From Gemmatimonas aurantiaca (GTDB lineage: Bacteria; Gemmatimonadota; Gemmatimonadetes; Gemmatimonadales; Gemmatimonadaceae), in the NCBI RefSeq assembly GCF_037190085.1, contig NZ_JBBCJO010000015.1, forward strand, positions 1-64,000: a DNA stretch of 64,000 bases. The letters run 5' to 3'. The notes under the pieces are model-generated. The model was given only the letters and a program-made list of their open reading frames with translations. It had not been told where the DNA came from and made no database searches. The translations under genes and the position numbers were made by a program. Of the stretch, positions 27,996 through 35,815 are shown one piece after another (position 1 is the stretch's first letter; each line of letters begins with the position of its first letter).

Positions 27996-28772
27996 ATGAC
28001 CACCTGCCCCACGTCTCCCGCTGTCCTCATCACGGGCGCGGCCACCGGCATCGGTGCGGCCTGCGCCACCGCCTTCGCCCGCGCCGGATGGCGTGTGGGT
28101 GTCTGTACACTGCCCGATACGCGCGCCGACGCCGATGCCGTCGCCGCGTCCTGTCAGGCGCTCGGCCAGGACGCGCTGGTGGTGGAAGTCGATGTCACCG
28201 ACGACGCCTCCTGCCGAGCCGCGGCGGTGGCGTTCGAAACGCACATGGGACAGATCGACGGACTCGTGAACTGCGCCGGCACCACCCGCTTCGTGCCGCA
28301 CGCCGATCTCGAAGCGCTCCCGTCGAGTGAATTCGGACGCACGAACAGCGTCAACGTGCTCGGCACCTTCCAGATGATCCGCGCCTGCCGCGCCGGACTC
28401 GAACGCAGCGGTCGGGGCGCCATCGTCAACTATTCGTCCATCGCCGGCATCTCCGGTGTCGGATCGTCGGTGGCATACGCGGCCAGCAAGGGCGCCGTCA
28501 GCACCCTCACCATTTCGATGGCCCGCGCGCTCGCACCACACATCCGCGTGAATGCCATTGCGCCAGGATATGTGGCCGGTGGACTGCCCAGCCGGGTCCT
28601 CAGCACCGACGCACTCGCCGCCGTGGAAGCGACGTATCTGGAGACACAACCGCTCAAGCGCCTGCTCACCCCCACCGAAGTGGCGGAACTCACCGTGTTT
28701 CTCATTGCGGGCCCCGCCGGAATCACCGGCGAGATCATCCGCATGGACAACGGCCTGCATCTGAACGGCTGA
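27996..28772 (+). CDS. Short-chain dehydrogenase/reductase
   Basis: Classical SDR of 258 residues. Rossmann motif ITGAATGIGAACA near residues 11-23, LVNCAGT, and catalytic Ser/Tyr/Lys in NYSSIAGISG and VAYAASKGAVS. The C-terminus (GPAGITGEIIRMDNGLHLNG) fits FabG-like 3-oxoacyl or sugar-alcohol dehydrogenases. The substrate is not predictable alone, but the adjacent beta-hydroxyacid dehydrogenase and IlvD-family dehydratase suggest a hydroxyacid or sugar-acid route. Its TGA overlaps the next ATG (TGATG). Confidence 0.9.
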   Translation: MTTCPTSPAVLITGAATGIGAACATAFARAGWRVGVCTLPDTRADADAVAASCQALGQDALVVEVDVTDDASCRAAAVAFETHMGQIDGLVNCAGTTRFVPHADLEALPSSEFGRTNSVNVLGTFQMIRACRAGLERSGRGAIVNYSSIAGISGVGSSVAYAASKGAVSTLTISMARALAPHIRVNAIAPGYVAGGLPSRVLSTDALAAVEATYLETQPLKRLLTPTEVAELTVFLIAGPAGITGEIIRMDNGLHLNG

Positions 28773-29830
28773 TGCACGCATCCAACGCCACACCGATGGC
28801 CTCCAGCACCGTCTCCATCGGCTTCATCGGCACGGGCCTCATCGGCGCCCCCATGGTGGAGCGTCTGCTCGAATGTGGACGCACGGTGGTGGTGTGGAAT
28901 CGCTCGCCGGAAAAACTGGCGCCGCTCGTGGCCGCGGGTGCGGTCGTGGCGGAGAGCATGCAGGACCTCGCCCGTCGGGTCGACATCGTCTGCACCTGTC
29001 TCACCGACACCAGCGCCGTGGCATCGGTGCTGTTCGGTGCATCGGAAGAGGCATCGAACGGAACGTCGAACGGAACGCCGAACGAAACACCGAACGGCAC
29101 ACCGGGAATCGCGTCGAGCATGCGCGCGGGTCAGCTGCTCGTCGATCTTTCGAGCATCGCTCCCGATGCCACCGCGCGCATGGCCACGCGGCTGACCACC
29201 GAATCGGGTGCGCACTGGATCGATGCTCCGGTTTCCGGTGGAGTGCCCGCGGCACGCGCGGGTCGTCTCATCATCTTCGCGGGCGGCCGCGCCGACGACA
29301 TCGCGCGGGCAGCCCCGGTGTTCGATGCGCTCGCGCAGCGCGTCACGCACATGGGTGACAACGGCGCCGGTCAACTGGCCAAGAGCTGCAATCAGCAGAT
29401 CGTGGCGTGCAATCTCATGGTGATCGCCGAAACGCTGGCCTTCGCGGAACGCGCCGGTGTCGATGCCTCACGCCTGCCGGCGGCGCTGGCGGGCGGCTTT
29501 GCCGACTCGTTGCCATTGCAGATCTTCGGACCACGCATGGCCGCGAACATCGACACACCGCGCCTCGGGGCCGTCGGCACGTTCCGGAAGGATATCGAGC
29601 AGGTCGCGCGGCTGGCGGAGGACGTGGGCGCCGACATCCCTGTCACGCGCGCCGCGCTCGCGCGATACCGCGAGGCCCTCTCGCATCCAGACGTCGGCGC
29701 CGAAGGAGACGCCTCACGACTCATTCGCATGCTCCGTGGGCCGATGACAGCGCGGGATACCACGGGGGATACTACGCCGGATTCCACTCAGTCGGCCGTG
29801 CACACCACACCCGACGGCCCTGCGGCATGA
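28772..29830 (+). CDS. NAD(P)-dependent beta-hydroxyacid dehydrogenase (3-hydroxyisobutyrate dehydrogenase-like)
   Basis: 352 residues. N-terminal NAD-binding motif GFIGTGLIGAPM, the substrate-binding motif DAPVSGGVPAARAG and the catalytic Lys in GAGQLAKSCNQQ define the family. Members act on 3-hydroxyisobutyrate, tartronate semialdehyde or related acids. Residues 95-110 hold an odd Ser/Asn/Gly/Thr repeat (SNGTSNGTPNETPNGT) encoded by a 12-bp minisatellite, and the C-terminal ~25 residues are Thr/Asp-rich and likely disordered. The start overlaps the SDR stop and its stop overlaps the next start (ATGA), so the three genes are translationally coupled. Confidence 0.87.
   Translation: MHASNATPMASSTVSIGFIGTGLIGAPMVERLLECGRTVVVWNRSPEKLAPLVAAGAVVAESMQDLARRVDIVCTCLTDTSAVASVLFGASEEASNGTSNGTPNETPNGTPGIASSMRAGQLLVDLSSIAPDATARMATRLTTESGAHWIDAPVSGGVPAARAGRLIIFAGGRADDIARAAPVFDALAQRVTHMGDNGAGQLAKSCNQQIVACNLMVIAETLAFAERAGVDASRLPAALAGGFADSLPLQIFGPRMAANIDTPRLGAVGTFRKDIEQVARLAEDVGADIPVTRAALARYREALSHPDVGAEGDASRLIRMLRGPMTARDTTGDTTPDSTQSAVHTTPDGPAA
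29054..29101 (+). repeat. In-frame 12-bp tandem repeat, four units
   Basis: Units 29054-29065, 29066-29077, 29078-29089 and 29090-29101 share the pattern TCGAACGGAACG, with increasing divergence to the right. They encode S/P-N-G/E-T four times inside the NAD-binding domain of the dehydrogenase at 28772. The length is a multiple of three, so copy-number changes would not break the frame. Confidence 0.9.
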
Positions 29831-31515
29831 CCCGGCGCTTCCGCTCGGCGGCGATCTACGAAGGCACCATCCGCGCCACGACGCACGCCTTCCTCGAGGC
29901 ATTGGGTCAGAGCGCCGAAGAGATCACCAGGCCGCACATCGGCGTATTCCACACCGGTGGCGAGATGAGCCCGTGCAACATGAACCTGCGCGATCAGGCG
30001 CAGCATGCGAAGACGGGCATCTACGCGGGCGGCGGCATGCCCCACGAGTGTCCGGTGGTCTCGGTGTCCGATGGCCTCTCCATCGCCCACAGCGGCATGC
30101 GCTACTCGCTGGTGTCGCGTGAACTCATTGCCGACAGCGTGGAAGCGAGCACCGAAGCGCATCAGTGGGACGGTATCTTCGCCATCGGCGGATGCGACAA
30201 GAATCTGCCCGGCCTGATGATGGGCATGGTGCGTTGCAACGTGCCCGCGGTGTTCGTGCATGGCGGTGCGGCCCTGCCCGGGCGTTGGAAGGGCCGTGAC
30301 ACCAACGTGGCGGAAACGTACGAGACCATCGGCAAGGTCTTCGCGGGTGAAGCCAGCACGGAAGAACTCGAAGCCCTGGCGCACGCCTGTCTGCCGTCGG
30401 CGGGATCGTGCGCCGGACAGTTCACGGCCAACACCATGGGCATGGTGTCGGAAGCCATCGGTCTCGCGCCCATTGGGTCCAGCATGGTGCCCGCGGTCTT
30501 CAGCGAACGGGCACCGCTCATGCGCCGCGCCGCGGCCGCACTCATGCGCGCCGTGATGAACGATGCCCCACGTCCACGGGACATCGTGACCCGCGAGGCG
30601 CTGGAGAATGCCTGCGCTGTGGTATCGGCCACCGGCGGTTCCACGAATGCGGCGCTGCACATTCCCGCCATCGCGCACGAAGCGGGCATCTCGTTCACGC
30701 TCGACGACGTGGCCGCGGTGTTCCGGCGCACACCGCTCATTGCCGATCTGCAGCCTGGTGGACGGTATCTCGCGCGCGACCTCCACTACGCGGGCGGCGC
30801 CGGCGTGGTGCTGCGGGCATTGCTCGATGCCGATGCCCTGCACGGACAGTGTCTCACATTCACCGGGCGCACGCTGGCCGAAGAGCTCACCGATGCGGCG
30901 CCGGTGGATGGCCGCGTCGTGCATGCCGTGAGCGACGCGCTCTCGATGGACGGCGGCGTCACGGTGCTCACCGGCAACCTCTGTCCCGATGGCGCACTGC
31001 TCAAGACGGCCGGACTCGGCACACTCGTGCATCGCGGTCCGGCCCGCGTCTTCGAAAGCGAGGAAGCCGCGCTGGTGGCCGTGCGCGATCGTGCCTACGA
31101 TGCCGGCGATGTGCTCGTCATCCGCAACGAAGGCCCACGCGGTGGACCGGGCATGCGGGAGATGCTGGGTATCACGGCGCTTCTGTACGGCCAGGGCATG
31201 GGCGCCAGAGTCGCGTTGCTCACCGACGGACGATTCAGCGGCGCCACGCGTGGTCTCTGCATCGGACACGCCGGCCCGGAAGCGGCCGACGGCGGCCCCA
31301 TCGCCGTCCTCCGTGACGGCGACATCATCGCCATCGATGCGCGCCCGGAGGCGCGGCGTATCACGGTCGAACTGTCCGACGAAGCACTCGCATCACGGCT
31401 CGCCGGACTCCCATCACATCGGGTACCGCATCATGCGCGGGGTGGCGTGCTGCAGAAATACGTGAAGCTGGTCGGGCCGGCACATCGTGGTGCCACGACG
31501 CACAGTGGCCTCTGA
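29827..31515 (+). CDS. ilvD: IlvD/Edd-family dehydratase (dihydroxy-acid or sugar-acid dehydratase)
   Basis: 562 residues. Three iron-sulfur cysteines are present: SPCNMNL (near 49), GGCDKNLPG (near 121) and AGSCAGQF (near 194), as in [2Fe-2S] family members. The catalytic Ser lies in DGRFSGATRGLC near the C-terminus, with TGGSTNAALH in the middle. The family removes water from 2,3-dihydroxy acids: IlvD in valine/isoleucine synthesis, or arabonate/xylonate dehydratases. Sequence motifs fit IlvD, but its place in an operon with an SDR and a beta-hydroxyacid dehydrogenase leaves a sugar-acid substrate possible. ATG at 29827 overlaps the upstream stop; an upstream open extension is discarded. 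Confidence 0.88.
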   Translation: MTRRFRSAAIYEGTIRATTHAFLEALGQSAEEITRPHIGVFHTGGEMSPCNMNLRDQAQHAKTGIYAGGGMPHECPVVSVSDGLSIAHSGMRYSLVSRELIADSVEASTEAHQWDGIFAIGGCDKNLPGLMMGMVRCNVPAVFVHGGAALPGRWKGRDTNVAETYETIGKVFAGEASTEELEALAHACLPSAGSCAGQFTANTMGMVSEAIGLAPIGSSMVPAVFSERAPLMRRAAAALMRAVMNDAPRPRDIVTREALENACAVVSATGGSTNAALHIPAIAHEAGISFTLDDVAAVFRRTPLIADLQPGGRYLARDLHYAGGAGVVLRALLDADALHGQCLTFTGRTLAEELTDAAPVDGRVVHAVSDALSMDGGVTVLTGNLCPDGALLKTAGLGTLVHRGPARVFESEEAALVAVRDRAYDAGDVLVIRNEGPRGGPGMREMLGITALLYGQGMGARVALLTDGRFSGATRGLCIGHAGPEAADGGPIAVLRDGDIIAIDARPEARRITVELSDEALASRLAGLPSHRVPHHARGGVLQKYVKLVGPAHRGATTHSGL

Positions 31516-31567
31516 AAAACGCACGGGAGAAACGTCTGAGAAAAACGCACCGGCGCAGGACCGCCGC

Positions 31568-32110
31568 TCAGAACTCCACCAGCCGGTCGCTCGTGTCCCG
31601 CGGCGCCGCCGGCTGCGCGGGCATGCACATCACGTACACGTGATAACGCACCTCACCAGGCGCGAGCACACGGGCATCACCGACGGCTTCCTCCGCGTCG
31701 GTCATGAGCATCGCCGGTCCGTAGAAGTTGAACAGGCAATCGGCGTTGTCCTTGCGAAACCGCAGTGACGCTTCCGTTGGCGCGTCACGCGGTTCGGGAG
31801 TACGCACCCACCCGGAAGCACGCACCCGCTCGTAGAAATACACCGCTTCCGGCTGCACCCCACGTGTCGTACCGCCCGCAGCCGTGATCCGGCATCCCGT
31901 CTGTCGTTTGCGGGTGCGCCAGTCGTTCACGGTATCCGGCTCGATGACGGTTTTCATCTGGCGATCGGTACGCAGAAACGCGTCCGCCGCCACACACAGA
32001 GGATGTGCGACCTGCGTCACACCCGTCTTCGCACCTGCCGGTGGCGGTGTCATGAACATCGCTCCCGACACCGCAAGCAGGAATGCGGAAACCAGCCCGT
32101 TCGTTATCAT
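31568..32110 (-). CDS. Secreted protein of unknown function
   Basis: 180 residues with a signal peptide (MITNGLVSAFLLAVSGAMFM, then PPPAGA). The mature chain has three Cys (LCVAAD, GCRITAAGG, DCLFNFYG), and near the C-terminus VYVMCMPAQP gives a fourth, so two disulfides are possible. No family recognised. The start codon is only 24 bp from that of the divergent histidine kinase gene, so their promoters must overlap or lie inside each other's coding regions. A link to the kinase signal is conceivable but unproven. Confidence 0.7.
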   Translation of the reverse strand: MITNGLVSAFLLAVSGAMFMTPPPAGAKTGVTQVAHPLCVAADAFLRTDRQMKTVIEPDTVNDWRTRKRQTGCRITAAGGTTRGVQPEAVYFYERVRASGWVRTPEPRDAPTEASLRFRKDNADCLFNFYGPAMLMTDAEEAVGDARVLAPGEVRYHVYVMCMPAQPAAPRDTSDRLVEF

Positions 32111-32134
32111 ATCTGAAAACTGTCCGATGTCCGT

Positions 32135-34216
32135 ATGCCAAATCAACCTCGCGACAACCGCTTCGCCATTCTCCTGAACTGGATCGCGCCACCGGCTGGC
32201 TCCCCTGTGGACGCCTGGCGGCGGCGCATCTTTTCCGCCCTGCTGCTCTGGCTGACGGTCCTTGGGCTGATAGCCTACGTCCCCAGCATGCTGCTGGCCC
32301 TGCGCATCGGCGACTACGATGTGGTGGCGCTGGACACGGCGGCCTACACCTTGATCGTCATCGCGCTGTTCGCACGTCGTCTGCCTTTTGCGACGCGCGC
32401 CACGGTCCTCGCCACGCTGCCACTCGCGCTGGGCAGCTACTTTCTGTTCGGTTACGGACTCGATGCCGTGGCGCCCGTGTGGCTGGTGGTCTTTCCGGTG
32501 TTCACGGCGACACTGATCGGACGACGCGCGGCACTGCTGGCCACCGCGATCGTGGCGTTCGTCTACATCATGGCCACGGTGGCGGTGGCCAAGGGCGCAC
32601 TGGCGTGGGCGGCGCACAATCCCCAGACGCTCTCGATGATGGTGGTGAACGGCATCATCACCGTGCTGCTGGCCGCTGCGCTCTCGCTCGCCATCACCGC
32701 CATCTTCGATGGACTGGCCCGCGAGGCCCTGGCCCGCGCCGCGGCCGAGGAAGCCTCGGTGCGCATTGCCCATGCCATCAATCAGAGCGATGGCTACGTC
32801 CTGCTGCTCAACATCGACGGATCGATCGCCACCACCAATCTCGCCGCGCAACGGCTGCTGACCACCGAAACCATTCCGTGGGACGATGCTCCCTGGACCA
32901 TCGTCCGGGCGGGCTCACCCTGGGCCGGCACCTGCGACTGGAAACGGGCCGACGGTTCGGTCATGCAGCTCTCGGGCACCATCTCGCTCGTGCGCGACGA
33001 ACAGGGCACCGTGACGCAGTTGCTGGCCACCCTGCGCGACGTGGGTCGCGAGCGGTTTCTCGAAGCGCGACTGGAACAGGGGCAACGCCTGGCCGCCATC
33101 GGCACACTCGCCGGCGGCATTGCGCACGATTTCAACAATCTGCTGCAACCCATCCTCAGCAACACCGAGGCCGCCCGCACACAACTGCCCGACGACAGCG
33201 ACGCCACCCCCTTTCTCGATGATGTGAAGCAGGCGGCGGAACGTGCCCGCACGCTCGTACGACGCATTCTGAGTTTCACCCGCTCCGATCTGCAGGAACG
33301 ACGCGCCCTCGATCTGGGGGAACTGCTGACGGAGACGGAACGCCTGTTGCGCGCCACGTTGCCCGGATGGGTGCAACTGCGGTGTGTCAGTGAGCCCTCC
33401 GTGGTCGTGCGGGCCGAGGCCGGCGAGATCCAGCAGGTGCTGCTGAACCTCGCGACGAACGCGGCCCATGCGATGCCCAACGGCGGCACACTGCACATCT
33501 CGGCGTCGGGAGTTCCCGTGCGCGACGATCCCGTGCTCGCCAGTGCATTCGGCGGCGAGCAGTTCGTCGCCGCCTTGCAGGTGAAGGACACCGGCACGGG
33601 CATGGACGAGGCCACCATCGCCAGAGCCTTCGAACCGTTCTTCACCACCAAATCGGTGGGACGCGGTACGGGACTCGGGTTGGCCATGGTGCACACCACC
33701 GTCACGGCGTTGGGCGGCATCGTCGTGCCACACAGCCGGCCGGGTGCCGGCACCACGATGGCGATCTATCTGCCACTGATGCACAGCGTGCAGACACAGC
33801 CCGTGCGCGCATCGCGCGAAGGCATGTCCGGTGTGGCACACGGGAGGCGGCACATTCTGGTGGTGGACGACGAATTTGCGGTCCTCACGGCCGCGCGGCG
33901 CGTTCTCGAACGCCTGGGATGGAAGGTGACCGCCCTTGGCGATCCGCAGGAAGCCGCCGCCTGTCTGGCGGAAGACGGTGCGTCCTTCGATTGCCTCATG
34001 ACCGATCTGGCCATGCCCGGGATGTCCGGGGTGCAACTGGCGACAATCGCCGCGCAGCTGCACCCCACCCTTCCGATCATTCTCACCACGGGCTACCTCG
34101 ATCACGAACTGCAGCCCGGCGATCAGCAGCGCATCAGCATCGTATTGCCGAAGCCTTTCACCGGATCGGAGCTGGAACAGGCGTTGTTCACCGCCTGCGC
34201 CCACCGCCGCGGGTGA
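32135..34216 (+). CDS. Hybrid sensor histidine kinase with C-terminal receiver
   Basis: 693 residues. About six hydrophobic segments between residues 31 and 190 form a membrane sensor unit with a very small periplasmic part. A PAS-like domain (about 210-305) is followed by the H-box GGIAHDFNN with the phospho-accepting His331. The HATPase region has NLATNAAHAM (N box), DTGTGMDE and GTGLGLAM. The receiver domain starts near 573 (HILVVDDEFAVL), with the phosphoacceptor Asp in MTDLAMPGMSG and the Lys in VLPKPF. No separate output regulator is adjacent. The 3' end overlaps the convergent gene ending at 34188 by 29 bp. Confidence 0.93.
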   Translation: MPNQPRDNRFAILLNWIAPPAGSPVDAWRRRIFSALLLWLTVLGLIAYVPSMLLALRIGDYDVVALDTAAYTLIVIALFARRLPFATRATVLATLPLALGSYFLFGYGLDAVAPVWLVVFPVFTATLIGRRAALLATAIVAFVYIMATVAVAKGALAWAAHNPQTLSMMVVNGIITVLLAAALSLAITAIFDGLAREALARAAAEEASVRIAHAINQSDGYVLLLNIDGSIATTNLAAQRLLTTETIPWDDAPWTIVRAGSPWAGTCDWKRADGSVMQLSGTISLVRDEQGTVTQLLATLRDVGRERFLEARLEQGQRLAAIGTLAGGIAHDFNNLLQPILSNTEAARTQLPDDSDATPFLDDVKQAAERARTLVRRILSFTRSDLQERRALDLGELLTETERLLRATLPGWVQLRCVSEPSVVVRAEAGEIQQVLLNLATNAAHAMPNGGTLHISASGVPVRDDPVLASAFGGEQFVAALQVKDTGTGMDEATIARAFEPFFTTKSVGRGTGLGLAMVHTTVTALGGIVVPHSRPGAGTTMAIYLPLMHSVQTQPVRASREGMSGVAHGRRHILVVDDEFAVLTAARRVLERLGWKVTALGDPQEAAACLAEDGASFDCLMTDLAMPGMSGVQLATIAAQLHPTLPIILTTGYLDHELQPGDQQRISIVLPKPFTGSELEQALFTACAHRRG

Positions 34217-34766
34217 TCACGATCGGCACACCGACATATCCGGTATAGAACGGCCGGTAACCGAAGGCGCCCATCCCGCCGTACCCCCACGGGCCATACG
34301 CTCCATAGAACCACGGATCGAAATACGGATAGTTCGCGTATCGCGCGCGTCCGTCACGATCGTTCTGCTGCACTTCGAGCGGAGCGACCGCCACCGAGGC
34401 GTTGCCCTGCACGTCCTTGCAGCTGCGCTTGTCCTTCTCGGCCTTGGCCACGAGCTTGTCGTCCACCCACAAGGCCACGTCTTCCTTCGACGTCGACGTG
34501 AACTGGACCTGCTCGTGCGCGGCAACGGTGAGCCGGGTCTTGTCGTTCGCCTTGTCGACGGCGAGTTCGACATCGACCGGTCGTTCGCCATCGTTGCGCA
34601 ACACGAAGTTGTTGTCGCACAGGTACCCGAAGGTGAGACGACGGGTATCGGCCACCTGGCTGCGGGTGACGTCGGTGATCTGTGCGTACGCCGGAACCGC
34701 ACCCATGGTGATGATCGCGGCGCCGATCGCCCCGGCGATGGCCGCATGGTATCTGGATATCTGCAT
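34188..34766 (-). CDS. Secreted protein with Gly/Tyr-rich C-terminus, unknown function
   Basis: 192 residues. A strong ribosome-binding site (AGGAGGAGGGA) lies just before the ATG at 34766 and decides the start over a longer alternative. The signal peptide ends near VPAYAQ. The mature N-terminal half is beta-rich with two Cys (YLCDNN, RSCKDV) and may form an Ig-like sandwich. The last ~55 residues are rich in Tyr, Phe, Gly and Pro (YPYFDPWFYGAYGPWGYGG), ending in basic RGGGRRR. No family recognised; a surface or envelope role is likely. It converges with and overlaps the histidine kinase gene. Confidence 0.72.
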   Translation of the reverse strand: MQISRYHAAIAGAIGAAIITMGAVPAYAQITDVTRSQVADTRRLTFGYLCDNNFVLRNDGERPVDVELAVDKANDKTRLTVAAHEQVQFTSTSKEDVALWVDDKLVAKAEKDKRSCKDVQGNASVAVAPLEVQQNDRDGRARYANYPYFDPWFYGAYGPWGYGGMGAFGYRPFYTGYVGVPIVITRGGGRRR

Positions 34767-34860
34767 GATTCCCTCCTCCTGCCCATGAGACACCGCGGAG
34801 TGCGGTTACCCTATCATCCCCGGTCATCATTTCGGTCGCATGTTCATGATGAACGCCGAC

Positions 34861-34888
34861 GTTCTGTCAGGTATTTACCCGACAGAAC
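34861..34888. promoter_or_regulatory. 28-bp near-perfect palindrome between divergent genes
   Basis: GTTCTGTCAGGT (34861-34872), a four-base centre ATTT, and ACCCGACAGAAC (34877-34888) form 12-bp arms with one mismatch. It lies between the leftward gene starting at 34766 and the rightward OmpW-like gene starting at 35003, about 95 and 115 bp from the two starts. A terminator is unlikely because no gene ends here and there is no T-run, so an operator for a dimeric repressor is the better reading. Confidence 0.6.
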
Positions 34889-35002
34889 GCATGTCGCGGA
34901 GAAGGCTACGTTGGCGGGTCCGGTCACGGCTGCATGTGCAGCATGTACAGTGTTGTTTCTCACGACCGGATGCCCTTCTTCTCCGATACGGGAGTCGTCT
35001 TC

Positions 35003-35692
35003 ATGCGGACATCAGGCGTCACGCCGTTCCGTCATCGTTTCATTCCGCGTTTCATTTCCAGTTTCATTCCGCTCGCATTCGCCGTCGCCGTGATTTCGTC
35101 GGTGCTCGTCGCGGTTCCAGCTGCCGCGCAGAGCACCGAAGGCTCGTGGATGATCCGCATACGGGCACTTTCTCTCACCGCCGCCGACAAGTCGGACGCG
35201 ATTCCGTCACTGGGCGTGCCGGCCGACAGGATCACGGTCAGCGACAAGATATTTCCCGATGTCGACGTGAGCTGGTTCTTCGCGAAACACCTGGCGACGG
35301 AACTCGTTCTCACGTATCCGCAGCAGCATGACGTGAAATTGAACGGCACGAAGATCGGCAGCTTCAAGCATCTTCCGCCCACCCTGCTTCTGCAGTATCA
35401 CCTGCTCCCCGATGGACTCGTCCGGCCGTATATCGGCGCGGGTGTGAATCTCACGCTCATCTCCGATGTCGATATCGCCGTGGCCAACGTCGGCAAACTC
35501 GATCTCGAAAAGAGTTCGGTGGGTGTGGCGGGACAGGTGGGGGCGGACATCCGTCTGTTGCCGGGCAAGTTTCTCAACCTCGACCTCAAGAAAGTCACCA
35601 TCGGATCGGACGTTCTGCTGAACGGGAAAAAAGTCTCGGCGGTGGGTGTCGATCCCTGGCTCGCCAGCATCGGGTTCGGCGTGCGCTTCTGA
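35003..35692 (+). CDS. ompW: OmpW family outer-membrane beta-barrel protein
   Basis: 229 residues. A long signal peptide ends at VPAAAQ. The mature part follows the eight-stranded OmpW pattern: WMIRIRALSLT, VDVSWFFAKHLATELVLTYPQQHDV, GSFKHLPPTLLLQYHLLP, RPYIGAGVNLTLI, and a C-terminal Phe (GFGVRF) as barrel signal. HLPPTLLLQYHF-type sequence is diagnostic of the family. The ATG at 35003 has GGAG upstream (34991-34994); earlier in-frame ATG codons would lengthen the leader. OmpW proteins form narrow channels for small hydrophobic molecules. It lies downstream of the palindrome at 34861. Confidence 0.88.
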   Translation: MRTSGVTPFRHRFIPRFISSFIPLAFAVAVISSVLVAVPAAAQSTEGSWMIRIRALSLTAADKSDAIPSLGVPADRITVSDKIFPDVDVSWFFAKHLATELVLTYPQQHDVKLNGTKIGSFKHLPPTLLLQYHLLPDGLVRPYIGAGVNLTLISDVDIAVANVGKLDLEKSSVGVAGQVGADIRLLPGKFLNLDLKKVTIGSDVLLNGKKVSAVGVDPWLASIGFGVRF

Positions 35693-35815
35693 GTACCGCG
35701 CGGCGTCGACCGGGCGTTGCGGGGGCTCTCCAGAGGCTCCCGTAGCGCCTCCTGAGGTGGGAATTGCCGTGTTACATTTCGCAGGCTGTTCCCACCTTTT
35801 GCGAGGACGTTCCCG

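Noticed and set aside
29407..29826. N-terminal extension of the dehydratase frame inside the upstream dehydrogenase gene
   Set aside because: The extension is Arg-rich and unlike the family; the ATG at 29827 overlaps the upstream stop and matches the known IlvD N-terminus.
31516..31567. GAAAAACGCAC direct repeat after the dehydratase gene
   Set aside because: Two imperfect copies in a 52-bp gap are insufficient to call a site.
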